Positions 34,190 through 46,860 of a DNA stretch of 64,000 bases are shown piece by piece. The stretch's first letter is position 1; each line of letters opens with the position of its first letter. The position numbers and the translations under genes were made by a program. Source of the stretch: Epiperipatus broadwayi (lineage: Eukaryota; Onychophora; Udeonychophora; Euonychophora; Peripatidae); assembly GCA_028023455.1 (NCBI GenBank), contig JAQFVV010012396.1:6116085-6180084 (forward strand), given 5' to 3'. The notes beneath the pieces were generated by a model that had not been told where the DNA came from, did no database searches, and was given only the letters and a program-made list of their open reading frames with translations.

Positions 34190-34600
34190 TAAATGCACCT
34201 TAATAGAAAATCCATCAAGATACAAACAAAACTGGATCTCAAAAACATATGTAATGTTTTGAATTCAATCTATGAAGATTTTGATTTAGTAATTAATGTT
34301 CAAAAAACTGAAATGCTTTATCAATCAGAGTCTAAAACATATTCAGCAGTTATTAACTTAAATAATTGTCAGTTTGAAAGTGTGAATTAAATAACTCAGT
34401 AATTTTTAAATAGATAGACTTACTGCTGCATTTAACAAAAATCATGTACATATTGCAGCTAAATTATTTATATATAAGACTGTATTCTGTCAAATTTATT
34501 ATATAGAAGTGAGACCTGGAATCATTTTTTGCTATAGCATGAAGAATTTCCTAATACATTTCAAAAATATGGCATAAATTTCTAGATATGGTCATACTGA
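34190..34600 (+). mobile_element. LINE fragment: post-catalytic RT region
   Basis: Frame 34193-34390 reads DLKNICNVLNSIYEDFDLVI, then NVQKTEMLYQ, followed after a stop by FNKNHVHIAAKLFIYKTV and (in another frame) LLYRSETW-like sequence. This is the order after the FADD motif in RTE/craniate-type LINE reverse transcriptases (L..F...FGL.IN..KTE.M.Q ... K...Y..V). A different LINE from those at 18 and 24-30 kb. Heavily decayed and truncated at both ends. Confidence 0.65.
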
Positions 34601-35655
34601 GTTTGCAACTATAAGTTAAATTTGGCACATAAAGTTGATAAAACATATTAAATTTTCATGCTTTCCTGAAGGTTAGTGATGACGGTATTTTAGTTGTATT
34701 TATATTTTGATATACATATATCATCATTTATTACCCCCCTGTGGTTCATAAGTGAATAAATAAAGAAAACAATTAAAAATCTTGTGTTTAGCAAATATAT
34801 TTGTAGCTCGAATAAATCAGGAATGAACAATTTATTAAAATTTTAAAATAAAATATTTTTATTATATTGAATGATAACAATGACTTTATTAAAGCCATTG
34901 AAGGAGAATCTTATGTTCATGAGCTGCTGCTGATTATAATAAGAACTGTGTTATTGTTGGCTACTAGATGACAGCAACAAGATCAGCAAGAATATATATA
35001 TTTTTTCATCTTTAACATTTATAATTTATTTTCATGTATTTTACCAATAAATTCTGGATTTATAGCAAAGAAATAATGCACTGTCAGTAGAGTCATGTAG
35101 GGAGGTGGAGAACATGAATCTCCTCTTTTAATATTCTTATAAACAAAATAGTAATGGATAAAAACAAACACTATGCTAACTGCAATGAAGTTATTAAGCT
35201 GTTAGATTTGCCATGGATTGTAATATTGATAGAAGGAATCATTGGATATCTTTTAATAATTAAAATATTTATGGAACCCTAAATATGTGTGCTTGCCATC
35301 ATGGAGGTGCCAAAGAAACGCCATGGGATAATGGGCTTAAATCAAAATTATATGCTGAACTGGTAAAAAATGCCAACAGATAAATGTTTTTTTAAATTAT
35401 CTATTCAGAGAACTTTTACTTATTAATAATAATTAAGAGTATAATGGTAAATTACTGATAGATATCTATCAAAAGTTTCCTTCTTTATTAATAATTTTAA
35501 TTATTAATGTAATCTTATTTTATCATTTGATATACACTTAAATAGTAAAAAAAACATCAAGTAAGTCAGACTTAAATCAATTATTAACATATTATTTTTT
35601 AGGAACAAATCTAAATTTAAAACATAACCAATACTCCATATAATTTAGTTTAAAT
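34601..35655. other. AT-rich stretch
   Basis: No gene or repeat recognised. Confidence 0.55.
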
Positions 35656-35672
35656 TATATAATAACTATTAT

Positions 35673-35950
35673 ATCATCAGATTTTCAATTGGATGGATGG
35701 TTGAAGAGTTGGAGTATGGAGTGGATTGAAGCCTGTCCATTAAAGTATGGAGATTGGCTATCTTAATATATATCTGAGCACTTATTGCATAACTGTGTGG
35801 AGATGATAATCTGGACCAACTGATGGTTGCTGGTTTAGCAAGAAATACATGTATTGGTGATTGTTTATCTTTTTGACATATGTGTTCAAGTGTATCAGTG
35901 ATATGAGATAGAGTGGTGAGTTATGTGAAAGTCTGTGCTCATAAACCCTA
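35673..35950 (+). mobile_element. family C ribozyme-bearing SINE-like element (C2), 17-bp TSD
   Basis: Flanked by the exact direct repeat TATATAATAACTATTAT at 35656-35672 and 35951-35967. The body starts ATCATCAGATTTTCAATTGG, carries a hammerhead at 35815-35858 in its second half and ends TGAAAGTCTGTGCTCATAAA plus CCCTA. No coding capacity. Long, variable target duplications are the mark of LINE-type target-primed integration, so the element was probably copied as RNA by a LINE. It is about 80% like C3 by eye. The duplication length may be inflated by 1-3 bp because the element's own end is TA-rich. Confidence 0.8.
35815..35858 (+). ncRNA. hammerhead motif, family C copy C2
   Basis: Stem I ACCAA (35815-35819) with TTGGT (35854-35858), extended outward by ATAATC/GATTGT-type pairing across a bulge. 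The core is CTGATGG (A9 to G). Stem II TTGCT/AGCAA is perfect, GAAA is present, stem III is TACATGTA and the cleavage base is A. One core change probably reduces activity. Confidence 0.75.
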
Positions 35951-35967
35951 TATATAATAACTATTAT

Positions 35968-36760
35968 TATAAAATGCATTACTTGATTTGAAAGATAAGA
36001 TACAAAAAAATTTTTCTATTACATTTTATATTTTTGTGTGTAAGAGACTCTGTAATCAATCCTTTTTTGACTGTATGTGTTAATTAGAGGTCATATTTGC
36101 TAATTGCAATCTGGCACAGATAGATTAGAAATATACAGTGACTGATGTTAGTTGCAGTTGTTAAATAAAAAAAAATGTTATTTGTCTTAGCCATTTAAAT
36201 GAGTTAACTTTTGCTTTAATAAATTTATATTTTATTGTTAATGTAAATATCTGTTGATTGACCTCTTGCACAAATCATTATATTATACAAAACTATTTTA
36301 ATTATCTTTTATTATTAAGATAGTTAATTGTACATACTATATCTCATTAAATTATTGAATTTTATTTTTATTTTGCTGAGCAAAGACATATATATTTGGG
36401 ATTCATTGGTACCTTACAAATTTTATGAATCCATTATATATGTAAATCTAACTTATCATAGACCCATTTGTGAACCAACTTATTTATCTATTTATTTATG
36501 TTTTGGCTGCCTAAGTATAGCATTTATTTATTTTATTTTGGTTTGCTCAATTATGTAGGGAATAATTGGAGAAAGCTACTTGGTTTATAATATTTTCTAT
36601 TACATTATGGTTACCCAAATCTGTAGAGCATTTGTTGAACAATCAGCTTTACTTATCATTAATTTGATTACCTAAATTTATGGAACATATTATTGGTAAT
36701 TAGTTTATACTTCTTATTATATTTACTATTGTTGGTGATCAGAGATACATATCCATTACA
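35968..36760. other. AT-rich stretch
   Basis: No feature recognised. Confidence 0.55.
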
Positions 36761-36769
36761 TTTGGTTTT

Positions 36770-37040
36770 TTATCCACTTTTTTCCATTACAATATATTGG
36801 ACTAATTTCCATTGTCTAATATTAAGTATTGAATGTCTTTAGAAAACCTAATTTTATTTAAATATTCTAATTACATTCAACTGTTAATAGAATATTTTGA
36901 CAGATATTATTCTCCTCTCTTTTTCAGGTGTTGCTGGTCTGACCAGTGACGTACTAGCATGGGAAATGAACCTGCACTCTTTGATTCTTAAATATTGAAT
37001 TTTAAGATTATACTCTAACCAATTGAGCCATCCTGTCAAT
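36770..37040 (-). mobile_element. tRNA-derived SINE, family S1
   Basis: Minus strand: TGGCTCAATTGGTTAGAG (plus 37013-37030) is a perfect A box, and GGTTCATTTCCCATGC (plus 36958-36973) a near-perfect B box. Then come the family body CACCTGAAAAAGAGAGG and an AT-rich tail with GGAAATTAGTCCAATATAT. The same head, body and tail recur at 51770-52040. Pol III transcription from the internal promoter is expected of such elements. Confidence 0.85.
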
Positions 37041-40000
37041 GTTTTTATGGGACAGATCTTATTAACCATGAACAGATTCTAAAGATGAACAATATTGATT
37101 GCTTTCATTAAAGAATATATATGAAGATAAAAGAACCATAATTAAACAAGGGATTGAAAGTTTTCAGCAAAAAAATTATGTTCTGCACAAGAAATTAAGA
37201 CAGCATTACAAAATATCAAACAACTAGATTAAAAGACTTGCATTAATAAATGAAAACATATTTCTATTTTTTGAAATAGTTTGCATAGTTATTAAAAAAA
37301 AACACCTTTAACCATTTATTTTTTGTCTTTCTCTCTACCTTATTAGTTTACTTCTAGAACAAGAATAATCATATTTACTATGAATGGGTGATTTTACACC
37401 AAACTCTGAATGCCTATCTAACACTATACTTTTTTTTTTTTTATCTTCTGCAAATAAAATAAAAAAAGCAAAAAAACTATATTGTCACACAAAAAAAAAT
37501 TTTAATGTATTTTTCTTTATAAAACTCTACATATTGATGACAATTCACTCCAAATTCATCATAAAACAATACTGGAAATAAAAAAAATATGTTATTGTAG
37601 ATTTGCTTCACTCTTAACCTTAATGGACTAAATCTTTTAGATTATAAACTTACTAACATAACTCAGTGGGAAGCAGTTACTTTCACTTTTTAATTACAAA
37701 TATTTAAAAAAGTTATGATTAATTATTATATATATATTAAAAAATATTAATGAAATTCATATCCAAATCTTTTTCACACAGACTTTTCTGCGATTCTTTT
37801 ACCATTCTATCATAAGTTTTATTTAAACCTAACAAGTCTTGTATTCAGTTTATAAGAAAATATTAGAGACAGAACAAATAAAATTCACCTTCTGGTTATT
37901 ACAATGTCAATTAATCTTCAAAAATAATAACTGTGATTTAATCTCTACATTTTGTAAGAGCATAGAGAAAATTAAGACAAGAGACTGAATAGGAGCTCCC
38001 ATGGGAATACTTAATGATACCTGGGCTATTTACCAATTGCCTAAAAGCTGAATATTCCACCCCCCAAAAATCCAAGAACACTCAATTATGAACAATCCCT
38101 TGCAGCCTCAAGTTCAATCAGGTATAGCTGGAGGTTTAAACACAAGATTGACCATAGACAGCAATGCTGAATATCCATAAAAAAACATTGTATTTATATT
38201 GTATTTCTAATTGACCAATAAACTTTTTTTTTAAAAAAAAAAAAAAAAATTCTCTTAATTTTCTAAAACCATTTGCATCTTTCCTATTACTTTCCAACCT
38301 GAACTTAAATATATCATTGATACTATGTGTTAAATATCTTGTACCCCCATGCTTATTACTATTATACTTCTACATTTATTTAAATATTTTCGATTTTCAT
38401 TCTACTATCTTCAAAGAATAATCTGTCTTATAATTTTTAGGTAAGCTCTTTATTGATCATACCAACAAATATTTTAAAAGTTTTACATATATATCTTTTG
38501 TTTGTTACTATATCACGACTTTATCAATTTTCTACTTCTCATTTTTTTTAATAGTGTTTTCTTTTGAAAAATTCCTCTGCATTTCACCTCTTACTATTTT
38601 GCATATTTATTTAAAATCTTAAGTTATTCTCCATCATTTTTATTTACAACATATCTTCTAAAATTTCTTATTCCTTTTTTTTTTTCAGTTTACCTAATTC
38701 CCATTCCAATATTTTCTCTTTCTATTCATGTATATAATCTAGATTTCATTTTTAATATGATGCATTTTAAATAATTTTTTTCTAAATCCTTTCTAATCTT
38801 TACTATTGACTATGTCTATCTGACTCACTTTACCTCCTTTCTATCGAACACTTATTTTCCTTTCAATAATTTTTCTTCTAAATATATTAAAATACTTTTT
38901 AAAAAACATTCTCAAGTTATTCTAGTACCCAAGTTTTTAAACTCCTGTTTAACCAAGTACAGTATATTGTACATATTTTCTAACTTTCTTGATCTATTTC
39001 CTTGTATGACATAAATATTTTATACATATTCAGTCAAAATTTATCATGACGTATATCCTCTTTTTACTTTCTTATATTATAAAAAAGTTTTTCCATTTAT
39101 ATACATTTAATGTTTGCAAGATTTTTCATTATTCTCATTAAACATATTTCCTCACTTGACAATATATGTTCATCACTTTCATTTATCAAACCAACTCCTT
39201 TCTTAAATATTCTAGAAGTCATGATGAACAGATTTTTTTCATAACTGTTTATATATAAACAAATATATATATATGTGTTTTCAGTTTCTTTAATCTTTCA
39301 ACTCCTCTTACTTCATTTTTCTCTCAAATTTATCTCTATACTCACTCAATTTGTATTATAACATACATTTAAAATCATATTTACTAGTTCCCTATGACTC
39401 AAATGTAAACATATTTTCTAAATTCATCTGTTCTACACAACAAAATATTTCCTAAGTCCATTATATACAATTTTGTAAATGTAGATATCATCTCATTTAA
39501 AGAGAATAATTTTAGTACATATTCTACATCTTTCCTGGTTAATAAACCTATGACAGTCACTTTGCTCCTTTAATATAGCTTAACATATTTAACTTATAAT
39601 TTCTTCTAAATATTACTTTATGCTTTTTTTTTGCTAAATAATACCACATTGATAAAAGTATTTCTCTCAATGCATTTCTTATATTGGTATTCCAAGTTCG
39701 TGTAGTGATATCAAGCTTTTTTATTATAGCATTTATATTTATCAATAAATTTGTGCTTATATTTCATTTCTTCATTCACACTTTTTTGTATTATATTTTA
39801 TAGAATTATTTCTAATAATAAAATAATCAAGTAGTAGTAACTGTTTATTATTGTCTACATATTCATGTCTGATATTGTAACATATAACTTCATAAGTTAT
39901 AAATTAATGTTTATTTTATTAACATTTTGTTCAAACCTTTTGTAATCATCATACCATAATATTAAAATCTTTATTTTTCTAATGTAATTTTTTCACTAAT

Positions 40001-41322
40001 TTTATTTTATTTACTTAAGTTTTGTATTGACATTATGATCTGATTCGTGACTGTCAAAATATATATATACAATTTAAATCTATAATATTTTACCATGTAC
40101 TTCTTAAAATTTGTTACATAAATGAAACACCAAAACAAAATATTAAATCTCACTTAACAAAAAATATTGCTACAAATATATATATACAATGACACAAATA
40201 TTTATTAAATGAATAATTATTTCAATTAAATGGTATAATATCAAGTTGAATCTATTATTTAAAATGGTACTTATCGTTTAGACAGACCAGCCGCTTGGTG
40301 GCATATTTATCTGCTATTTTGCAAATTAATTTAAAACAATTTACGATTGAACATTATTTGGTCCATTTTTTTTGATTGCAATTCTTTTACGTTTTGAAAA
40401 CTAATTACAATCTAACATTATTTGGTAACGGTATTAAATTAATTTTCAAACCATTTTTTTCAAGTGAAATTCTTTTACATTTTGAAAACTAATTGCCTCA
40501 TATAAAATACGTATGTATCGAAAAATAAATAGCTATATTCATATTAAAATGAAGATTTATTTTAATAGGCAAAAAATGTGAAAATAATTTTCATTTTTTT
40601 CTGTGTATATTATTGTATGAATATTAATGAATAACACACACATTTTATGGACTGTGGTTAATAATTACTTGTCTTATCTAAAATCCAGAGTTTGAATTTG
40701 AATTAGATGCGGAAATTTTTTAGGTTCAAATAAAACTTTATATTGGCTTCATTAATCTGTCTTTAGACAATGTATTTCTAGAGAGGCTTTTATCCTGCAA
40801 TGGGTTATAAATATATAAACTTTAAAAAACTCTGGAATAAACTCTACAATATTCAAAATAATAATATAGTCAATTTACTGCATTATTTCCATCTTGAGTA
40901 ATATTTTACAGTTGAAAGTTAGCTATTCACATATGAATGTTAATGTTTGGATTGCTTTAACAAGATTTTTATTTAGTTTTTAATTTAACTGTAAGTTACT
41001 TCTCGGGATAGCAGTCATATTATAAGTTGTTTATAGTTATTATTCATTTTTATATATTGATGTTTCAAATATCATAGAATTTATTCCAAAGTTTTTTGAT
41101 TCATTTTTATATATTGATATTTTGAATATCATAGAATTTATTCCAGAGTTTTTTGTTTTCATATGCATATTGTAAATGATTTTTTTTGTATGATTAACTG
41201 ATAATAAAAAAAAACACTACCTGGTTTTTGCTTTGCTCTTAGTAACTAAGAAATATCAGAACATCACATTGAGCTTCCAAATGTATAATAGAATGTTCAT
41301 GGCATGAGGTGTTGGATATCAA
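37041..41322. other. AT-rich desert
   Basis: No gene. At about 38190-38250 an ATTGACCAATAAAC followed by T- and then A-runs looks like a polyadenylated retroposon 3' end, possibly with a body from about 37980. (TA)n tracts occur near 37728, 39255, 40062 and 40180. Confidence 0.5.
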
Positions 41323-41842
41323 AAAATGCATAACATTGGATGCCCTTAGCATGCAGCTTCAGAGTGAGAGGCCAAAAAATGTCATATAATATGAAAAATA
41401 ATCATATCAAATGCCAGAGAATTTATATGTGCATATGTTGTTATGCAAACATCAAGTATTTTAATTATATATACACCCTTAAAGAGAATAAACTTTATAT
41501 CTATATCTATTCTCTAGGCAAGACTATTAAGTCATAACATGTATACAGTTTTATATATGTATTGTGGTTGATTATCATTTTGAAACTACACTTTTGGCAT
41601 CTAATGTTTCCACAGTGTCCTGCAGTCTGGATGTGAAAAATGTAAAAGTATATACATATTCCAACTTAGTGACTATATCTAAAGAGTAGATGGCATCTAA
41701 AGATATATTCTCTCTAGAAATATGTATAGTTGAAATTGTTTTACTCTTAACATCTTCATACACATATCTACTACCATTTAATTTTTTTAATATGTGAAAC
41801 TGCATGCTGAAGGCATCCTGATATGGATTTTTGATGCCCAAT
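41323..41842. mobile_element. inverted-repeat element with degraded ORF copies
   Basis: Left arm ATCAAAAAATGCATAACATT ... GGATGCCCTTAGCATGCAGC is matched, inverted and diverged, by the right arm ending GCATGCTGAAGGCATCC ... TTTTTGATGCCCAATG. Each arm encodes, reading inward, a related peptide: DALSMQLQSERPK on plus and DAFSMQFHILKKLNG on minus, the latter within an 88-residue open frame at 41575-41841. I do not recognise that peptide. It is either a foldback transposon or two inverted copies of a gene fragment. No target duplication was found. Confidence 0.5.
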
Positions 41843-43323
41843 GTAAACCATGATTATCATAATAATCTAGCTTATGCTATGTATAGTCTGTAATTTATAT
41901 GTTAAATCATATTAGTAAACGGGTTAGTAAATATGTGTAATAAAAATTTGATACACAATACTTTTTTTTAAAAAATCCCAAGTTTTCAAATTATGATACA
42001 CCATTAGTGCAAGCACAGCAAAATATGTTTAAAAAATTTAAGATGTATCCATCAGAGGTTTATCAAGCTTAAGTTTACATAACTTTGTTTTTAATCTTTT
42101 TGTTATGAGAAACAATATTATAAACAAAAATTCTTATGTCTACTTTAGCACCTGTAATCCTAAGTAATCAGTGTTTTAATTCCCACCTCAAGATTAGTTT
42201 TTGTTTTTACCTCACTTGGAATTAATAGTTGGAGTCAATGTAAAATTAAATTCCACTAAACACTGATTACTGAATCTTAAAGTAGGTAGTAATATTTTTT
42301 CATTGTTGTTAATCAATGCTGTATAAACAGGAAAAATCAAATATTGTATTGAAGAAGCAATATTATTTCTCTATTAAATGCAAGGCAATGAATGGATTAT
42401 TTAGTTATTATGGCTGCAGAAATAAGATCCCTGATTGTTTTAAATTGGTCAGATAAGTATCAAAGAATATACTTACAATATTATGTAGGCTTTACTGTAG
42501 TAGATTTCTCATACACCTGTGAGTACTGAAGATAATGATTTTCCTTTACCTTTGACTGAATTGCAAAGCAAGACTAGTATTTTAAGTCAAATGGAGTCAG
42601 ATTAGCTCTTAGATGTAAAGAAAGAAAAACATTCAGCCATGTTCTTCCACGATCTAAAACTATGCTAATGTAATTTGTTATCATTTAAAAATTCACAGGT
42701 TTTCAATAAGTCTTCATATTTATATATTCCTAAATTATTATTCAGAAATAATGAGAATAGTTTTATAATTTTAAATGACTTGCACCAATTAAAAATTACA
42801 GTTAATGTAACCTTTCAGTGAACCAGAATTCATTAAGCCACTACATGAATGTCATTAGTAACAATAGGACCTACATTGATGTTACTGGTTGAGTTGCAAA
42901 ACAGGAAGAAACATTTTTTATTTGTATTAATTAATTTTTAAGATAAAGTGAAAAAATAATTTAATGACTTTCTACAAAAAGGATGCAGGATAAAAGCCTC
43001 TAAACTCTCAACGAGCAGTGCTGGCTAGAATTTTTCTTCCTTGTTTATCTTCAAATTAAGAATATAAATCTATTTACTGATAAATAATTGATTATCTAAC
43101 TAGATTGACTATAAATCAATACAATTAGTGACCCATATTTGAATTTTAGATTACGGGCAGTTGATAGGAACACTAAACATTATGCTACAGGATCCATCAT
43201 GGACAAATGTTTCCTTGTGCATTTATTGATGCATGTTAAATACAGATTATAAAATCATTTATCTGCTTCATTTTGCAATTCAAACATCTGGCTTCAAAAG
43301 TCTGTGATATATTTAGCAAATAC
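41843..43323. other. AT-rich stretch
   Basis: No feature recognised. Confidence 0.55.
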
Positions 43324-43337
43324 AAAAATTACTAATT

Positions 43338-43654
43338 ACAGGGTGGCCTTCGAGCATTCAATCATCAGATTTTCAATTGGATGGACGGTTGAAGAGTTGG
43401 AGTGTGTAGTAGATTGGAACCTGTCCTTTAAAGTATGAAGTTTGTCTATCTTAATATATATCTGAGCACTTATAATATATATGTGTGGGAGATGATAATC
43501 TGGATCAACTGATGATTGCTGGTTTAGCATGAAATATGTATATTGGTGATTATTTATCTTTTCAGCATATATGTGCTTGAGTGTATCAGTGTTATTAGAT
43601 AGAGTAGAGAGTGGTGGGTTGTATGAAAGTCTGTGCTCATATACCCTATATATT
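43338..43654 (+). mobile_element. family C ribozyme-bearing SINE-like element (C3), 14-bp TSD
   Basis: Bounded by AAAAATTACTAATT at 43324-43337 and 43655-43668. The 5' end is 23 bp longer than C2 (ACAGGGTGGCCTTCGAGCAT...), so C2 may be slightly 5'-truncated, another LINE-like trait. The body matches C2 through ATCATCAGATTTTCAATTGG, the hammerhead and the tail TGAAAGTCTGTGCTCATATA. No coding capacity. Confidence 0.82.
43504..43547 (+). ncRNA. hammerhead motif, family C copy C3 (core intact)
   Basis: Stem I ATCAA with TTGGT, outer stem I ATAATC/GATTAT across a 3-nt bulge; core CTGATGA; stem II TGCT/AGCA with a 5-nt loop and a terminal T-T mismatch; GAAA; stem III TATGTATA with a 2-nt loop; cleavage after A. 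All invariant bases are present. The bulged stem I resembles the loop-loop elements that speed natural hammerheads. Confidence 0.8.
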
Positions 43655-43668
43655 AAAAATTACTAATT

Positions 43669-45230
43669 GCATAATCAATTATAGTTTGTTGCTTCATCTT
43701 AATTATTTGCATTTGAAGTAAACCAGTCTTTTTTCTTATTATATTTTAATATACAAAATCTAGTTTTAAAAATTGTTCACTCTAATGATCTAAGGTTAAC
43801 GAGTTATAGATTGTTTCATTTAATACGTTTAAATTTTCATTTTTTTTAAATCATAGAAATAAAAAAAAAATTCTTGATTTATATATCAATTTATCGCACT
43901 GAATAAAGTTTATAACCATATTTAGATTTATTAATTCTCATTTAATCTTTAACATTTTAATTTCAGATTAACCAGTAAGTTTAATTTTGTACCAATATGA
44001 CTTATTACATATCAGTAATGCAACAATAAGCATAAAACTGTTTATATTGATTTTGTGTTTTAACGAATATTCAGGGATTGAATTTAAAGAAGTGTTTGAA
44101 TTAAAAGAAACTTTTATTTAAAATAATTCTTTAATTAATATAATCATTTATTTAACGCCTATTCCATTATTTGTTTATTCTGTAGTAATTAAATGAGTTC
44201 TAATTGATGTCACCTCAGTTTTTCTGCTATGCTTGTGGATAAGTCAGGTGCACATAATAATGCAACTTAATTTTGATCAAATTATTATTAGCCAATCATA
44301 GAGCTTAAACTGAAAAGTCAAAATTAGTGTTACTAATTCTTTTAAACAAATCACCTTATCATTTAATCACAGCAAACACTCTCATTGTAGTTTAATTTGC
44401 ATTTAAAAAACCAATGAACTCAAAATAAAAACTGCCATCATCAAAAACTATTACCATCATGGATAATAATTTTAACAAATACTATTCAAGTGCCTATATT
44501 ATGATATTTGAAACTGCTGTAACTTGGTTGCATGATAAAATACATGCAACTTAAATCCAGTTATATTTAAGTAATCAATACTGAAGGGTAATAAATAATC
44601 TGGTTTCAGCCAATATTATCACTGTTAAAATTAAAACAGAATCGTATTTGCAATCAATACTTCTAATACAATTACAATTATAGTATAAACATCAACAAGT
44701 GACTACAAACAGTAATTAAATAAACTGGTTTCATCCAGTTATATCAATTAAATCTAAAACTGACTTGCTTTTGTTACTAATCAGCTTCCAATTGAACATG
44801 GGTTACCTACAGCATTGACTATATTGCCTCTATATTACTCATAATATAACTTTAAGGGCATGTTAAACAATATTATTAGAGATTTATCCAGAATCTCAAA
44901 ACCAATTGGAGCACTCAAAAGTTCATAAGAAGTTTGAACACTGAAAATATCAGAAGTGAAATCTATCCAAGGATTTTATACTTCACAATTTGTTTTACCA
45001 CTGAAGGACAATGACTCTCATGAAGATTTCATAAAGTGAAAAATTCAAATCAGAATTGCAATACCAGAACATACAATAACAGATACTAATGCAAGTATTA
45101 AAATGTTTTACTGTAAAACAAATTCAATGAATGACTGAATTAGAATATGATCTTAAGTTTTTGTTATAAGTCTACCACTTGAGAAATACCCTTTTCCCAG
45201 CATATTCTTACCATCAAATCAAATACTTGA
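43669..45230. other. AT-rich stretch
   Basis: About 44400-45130 is slightly less AT-biased but yields no recognisable peptide. Confidence 0.5.
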
Positions 45231-45240
45231 TTGGGTAAAG

Positions 45241-45679
45241 CAGGGATGGCCAACAAGTTGATCGTGATCCACCGATTGATTACAAAGCCAATTTTGGTCA
45301 ATCGTGAGGCCAATCTGGCAAGAGCCATTGGGTTACGGGTAAAACAAATTAAGTCAACATTTTCAAGTTTTTTTGTTATTTTTGTTTTTGTTCTAATTTT
45401 TTTTTCCAATTCTAGATATGTGAAGACCACTAAGTCGTATCATTATTGAATATAATATTTTAATCTTGACTTAATGTAGCTAATTTGAATTAATAAATAT
45501 TGTTAATATTACTCATGTTGCTTAAATTCCCTTGTTACTTTTTACGTAGGTAGATATATAAAAATAGTATGTATTTCACACCTCTCTCCACTTAGACTAT
45601 GCCTATGACAACAAGTCGATCGCAACACATTTTTAAAATAAAAAGTAGATCTTATGAACACAAAGGTTAGCCACCCCTG
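45241..45679 (+). mobile_element. hAT MITE (439 bp) with 8-bp TSD
   Basis: Starts CAGGGATGGCCAACAAG and ends TTAGCCACCCCTG. Flanks GGGTAAAG (45233-45240) and GTGTAAAG (45680-45687) form an 8-bp duplication with one mismatch. Sub-terminal TTGATCGTGATCCACCG on the left is mirrored by ACAAGTCGATCGCAAC near 45612. The overlapping short frames on both strands (45164-45449) are incidental. Non-autonomous; a different subfamily from 20006-20496 and 49222-49615. Confidence 0.85.
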
Positions 45680-46549
45680 GTGTAAAGGTATCTCTTACCT
45701 CATCTCATAGTTGATCAGGATTCTTCAATGAAGAATGACTAAAATGGAAAAAGAAAACAGATTGCAAACAACTATAAGAATTCTGATATTGTGCTGCATC
45801 TATATAAGATTCAGATATTTTTATAATTCTCATAGCAACATGTATAAAAACATAAAATTAAGTACAATTACTGAATTACTGATTAGTTTTTTCTTAGCAC
45901 CTTCAGCTGATTAACAATTACAGTAAATATTTATCAGGTTTCTTAGTGTATTTCATAATATTTTTGATAAATTCAGGCATTTAAAATCTATTCATTTTAT
46001 GTTTTCTTACTTTTTTTCTTCATTTGTTCAATTACATTTAGATTAGTGAATGATAAACCATAGTCTAGAGTTTATAGAAATATCACAAACATACATTTTA
46101 TTTTCTGTACTCATGTGATAAACTCAAATTATCTTGGGATGATTATCCATTTACCAACCAATAATACATGGCTAGGTTGACGGTGAGTTGGCTAAAAAAT
46201 ACTAAGCCTGCTTGTGACCTGAAAAATATTATCTAATGATTAGTCTAAAACATAACACTTTTCTTCTCTTATGTCTTTAATCAATTTTCAAAGTGCTAAC
46301 AGTTTTTTTATTTATATATATATTTTTGTAGTCATAATTTTTTTAAAAAACACTTCCAATCAACAACATTTCAAATGCTTTAGGTTTACTTTCAGTATCT
46401 TTAATTTATTAGAATTATTAATTCTAAATTGAATCAAAAACTTTATATTTTCTTTAATTCTATTTATCAACAATAATAGTGAAGCCAAGTATTAAACATA
46501 AATTATTAAGCCAAAACAATGACAAGAAAAGGTAAATATAGCAATATAT

Positions 46550-46860
46550 AATGATGATGAAGTGCCTTATGACTCAATGATAGTATATTTTCCTGTCATG
46601 CCTATGACCTGAGTTCGAATCTGTGTTAAGTAACAATTTTTCTTCAACAAGGCTTAGAATACATTTTTCAGGAATGCAGCTCATAAACAATCCAGTTAAT
46701 CATCCAATATTGATTGGTAAATGATATCTAAGTTACTCTTGGCTACAGAAGTGAAAAGTAGTTAAATCTTCACCACCTTATTCATTCATTGTTCCTCTGT
46801 TGGAGAGTCTTCACCCTGAAATGACTATTTAAAGGCTGATTTAGTTTTTTTATCTTTACA
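46550..46860 (+). mobile_element. tRNA-derived SINE, family S3
   Basis: TTATGACTCAATGATAG (A-box position) and GAGTTCGAATCTG (about 46611-46623, good B box) form a tRNA-like head of about 75 bp. A roughly 200-bp body includes TTGGAGAGTCTTCACCCTGA. The end is uncertain and no other copy of this body was recognised in the window. Confidence 0.6.
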
